A stretch of DNA of 6,857 nt from Prevotellaceae bacterium UBA1710. GTDB lineage: Bacteria > Bacteroidota > Bacteroidia > Bacteroidales > Bacteroidaceae. This document shows, piece by piece, positions 6,069-6,857 of the stretch (positions are counted from its first letter, which is position 1; each line of letters starts with the position of its first letter). Position numbers and translations under genes: made by a program. The DNA is taken from the NCBI GenBank assembly GCA_002317355.1, contig DCJC01000038.1, forward strand, positions 55,756 through 62,612, written 5' to 3'. The notes beneath the pieces are model-generated. The model was given only the letters and a program-made list of their open reading frames with translations. It was not told where the DNA came from and made no database searches.

Positions 6069-6389
6069 TCAATGCTTCTTCTCATAGCTTTGGATGGCTT
6101 TCTCACATTGTTCTTCTGACGTGTATCTCTCAAGCAGAGGATTGACAACTGCAAGTGATTGTACTCCTGTGGCAACATCCTTGGCTGTCTTACGCTTCTG
6201 CACAATGGCATAACCTCCATAGGAAGAGGCATGAAGGCATAGGCATCCGTTGGCATCAGCCTTCAATTCCATATCATCGAGATATCTACCCAACTTACTC
6301 TTGTCTGCAATGTCAAGTACGATATTGGCATACTCACATTCAGCTCTTACATTTATGAGTTTCCCAGATGCATCTGCTATAATCCGCAA
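6069..6389 (-). CDS. Unrecognised small protein, possibly a gene remnant
   Basis: The 106-residue frame begins at a TTG (6389-6387) and ends in TGA at 6069-6071. I do not recognise the family. The product is soluble-looking and charged, with no signal peptide or membrane segment. It has a middle part rich in Cys and small residues (NGCLCLHASSYGGYAIV) and a lysine/glutamate-rich end (SEEQCEKAIQSYEKKH). Codon use resembles the neighbouring genes, which argues for genuine or recently genuine coding. The same frame stays open upstream to about 6518 (150 codons in total) but has no ATG before 6272-6270. From that ATG only 67 residues remain. No promoter consensus or ribosome site precedes it and no clear terminator follows. 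It is either a TTG-started gene or, as likely, the 3' remnant of a longer gene whose start was lost. Confidence 0.45.
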   Translation of the reverse strand: MRIIADASGKLINVRAECEYANIVLDIADKSKLGRYLDDMELKADANGCLCLHASSYGGYAIVQKRKTAKDVATGVQSLAVVNPLLERYTSEEQCEKAIQSYEKKH

Positions 6390-6447
6390 AACGAAATGTT
6401 CGCGTTTTTTTGAACGAATCGTTCTTTTTTCAAAAACGAAACGTTCC
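6390..6447. repeat. Three AACGAA..GTTC direct repeats at 22-23 bp spacing
   Basis: AACGAAATGTTCG (6390), AACGAATCGTTC (6413) and AACGAAACGTTCC (6435) are near-identical and each is nearly palindromic. The middle one is contained in the perfect odd palindrome GAACGAATCGTTC (6412-6424). T-rich DNA separates them. The spacing equals about two helical turns, as in an operator array, and is not a multiple of three, so this is not a protein-level repeat. It lies directly upstream of the minus-strand frame at 6069-6389. Confidence 0.6.
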
Positions 6448-6568
6448 TCAGGCGGCTTTTCTACACCCCTCCCTACACCTATATTACAAGGGCGTTCTAA
6501 CGCTATTCCAACGACATTTTAATGCACTGAGAAAACATTATTTTTCAGTGTATTTTTTATGCGTTTTA

Positions 6569-6600
6569 TTTGGCTATCTCAGGAAAAATGAGTACCTTTG
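6569..6600 (+). promoter_or_regulatory. Perfect-consensus Bacteroidetes promoter
   Basis: TTTG (6569-6572), a 20-base spacer and TACCTTTG (6593-6600) match the phylum consensus at every fixed position. Transcription should start near 6605. No coding frame with a good start follows inside the window; instead a structured hairpin with a T-run begins at 6615. Confidence 0.75.
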
Positions 6601-6604
6601 CACT

Positions 6605-6674
6605 ATAATTAAATTGCCTTTTTGCATCCCAAAAGTAACGGCCTCACAAGGATGCTTTAAGGCATTATTTTTTT
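6605..6674 (+). ncRNA. Putative small structured RNA or leader RNA
   Basis: From the consensus promoter, the predicted RNA is about 70 bases and is almost entirely one long hairpin ending in seven T. The outer stem TGCCTT/AAGGCA (6615-6620 with 6659-6664) and the inner stem GCATCC/GGATGC (6624-6629 with 6650-6655) are separated by a 3x3 T internal loop. The apical loop is 20 bases (CAAAAGTAACGGCCTCACAA). I do not recognise the family. Alternatively, this is an attenuator leader for a gene beyond the right edge, but a further terminator at 6704 makes a free-standing RNA more plausible. Confidence 0.45.
6615..6674 (+). terminator. Hairpin with T-run ending the short right-hand transcript
   Basis: Two stacked 6-bp stems around a T-rich internal loop are followed by TTATTTTTTT (6665-6674). 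This resembles an intrinsic terminator with an unusually large loop and lies 15 bases downstream of a consensus promoter. It doubles as the main fold of the proposed small RNA. Confidence 0.55.
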
Positions 6675-6683
6675 CAAAAATCG

Positions 6684-6698
6684 ACCGCCTACGGCGGT
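6684..6698. repeat. Small GC-rich inverted repeat
   Basis: ACCGCC (6684-6689) and GGCGGT (6693-6698) flank the three bases TAC, giving a compact perfect hairpin between two terminators. No T-run follows immediately. The function is unknown. Confidence 0.5.
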
Positions 6699-6703
6699 AT
6701 CTA

Positions 6704-6743
6704 AAAAGGAGCACAGGTTTATCCCATGCTCCTTTTCTTTTTT
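6704..6743 (+). terminator. Intrinsic terminator near the right end
   Basis: AAAAGGAGCA (6704-6713) and TGCTCCTTTT (6727-6736) form a perfect 10-bp stem with a 13-base loop, followed by CTTTTTT (6737-6743). It would stop any read-through from the promoter at 6569-6600. Confidence 0.75.
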
Positions 6744-6857
6744 CGCTTTGTCGCTACGCTCCCGCTTTACGCTTACGCTACTTCGTTCTTCGATTTGAAC
6801 GCGCTTACGCTCTGCGCTTTGACGATTTTTCCGCGGAAGGCCAGGCGCGAGCCGACA
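6744..6857. repeat. CGCT-rich, GC-shifted low-complexity tail
   Basis: From 6744 to 6818 the tetramer CGCT occurs nine times, often as (T)ACGCT, in units of five to seven bases. The composition then stays GC-rich to the window end, unlike the AT-rich gaps elsewhere. One plus-strand frame is open here to the edge but lacks an ATG and reads as repetitive Leu/Arg/Ala/Tyr, so I do not call a gene. With the features listed separately, this accounts for the gene-free stretch 6390-6857. Confidence 0.5.

Noticed and set aside
6250..6522. Plus-strand 90-residue frame overlapping the minus-strand small gene
   Set aside because: Low-quality Ser/Thr/Pro composition, no promoter or ribosome signal. The opposite strand has the more protein-like and host-like codon pattern.
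6630..6637. Minus-strand TACTTTTG, a possible -7 element
   Set aside because: No TTTG at the required distance on that strand, and it lies in the loop of the hairpin RNA.
6608..6857. Plus-strand frame open to the right edge
   Set aside because: It lacks an ATG, crosses two hairpins with T-runs, and its second half merely translates the CGCT repeats into Leu/Arg/Tyr/Ala.

Overview
The window looks like chromosomal DNA of a gut or rumen Bacteroidales bacterium, most likely a Prevotella/Segatella relative. Three perfect or near-perfect Bacteroidetes promoters (TTG or TTTG, 19-20 bases, TAnnTTTG) lie in the gaps. The one complete gene has no Shine-Dalgarno sequence. The gaps are very AT-rich against moderate-GC genes, and the two large proteins are of types common in pectin-degrading Bacteroidetes. 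The genus is an inference.

Left part (2-3541): the 3' part of a very large secreted, multi-module protein with a CE8 pectin methylesterase domain. It carries accessory beta-sandwich modules on both sides and a short conserved-looking C-terminal tail. Its 5' end, including the signal peptide, lies outside the window. A heptamer-based inverted repeat and a strong intrinsic terminator follow the stop codon.

First gap (3542-4301): a 13-bp-arm palindrome, a complete promoter-to-terminator unit of about 74 bases that could be a small RNA or attenuated leader, a phased A-tract stretch, and then a consensus promoter with an approximately 85-base untranslated leader for the next gene.

Middle (4302-5705): a complete, secreted PL9-family pectate lyase with its four calcium-binding aspartates and catalytic lysine in place. 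The esterase would strip methyl groups from homogalacturonan and the lyase would cut the de-esterified chain, so the two genes make sense as neighbours in a pectin-utilisation locus. They have separate transcription signals. No SusC/SusD pair, transporter or regulator is visible here.

Right part (5706-6857): a terminator, an 11-bp-periodic pyrimidine-rich array, and a minus-strand frame encoding an unrecognised protein that lacks a good ATG and may be a gene remnant. Then come three spaced AACGAA..GTTC direct repeats, a second compact promoter-plus-hairpin unit (possible small RNA), another intrinsic terminator, and a GC-richer, CGCT-repetitive end. An 18-bp inverted repeat (3760-3777 and 6011-6028) brackets the lyase gene at a distance.

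The most unusual content is in the gaps: two roughly 74-base stand-alone transcription units and several unexplained repeat families.
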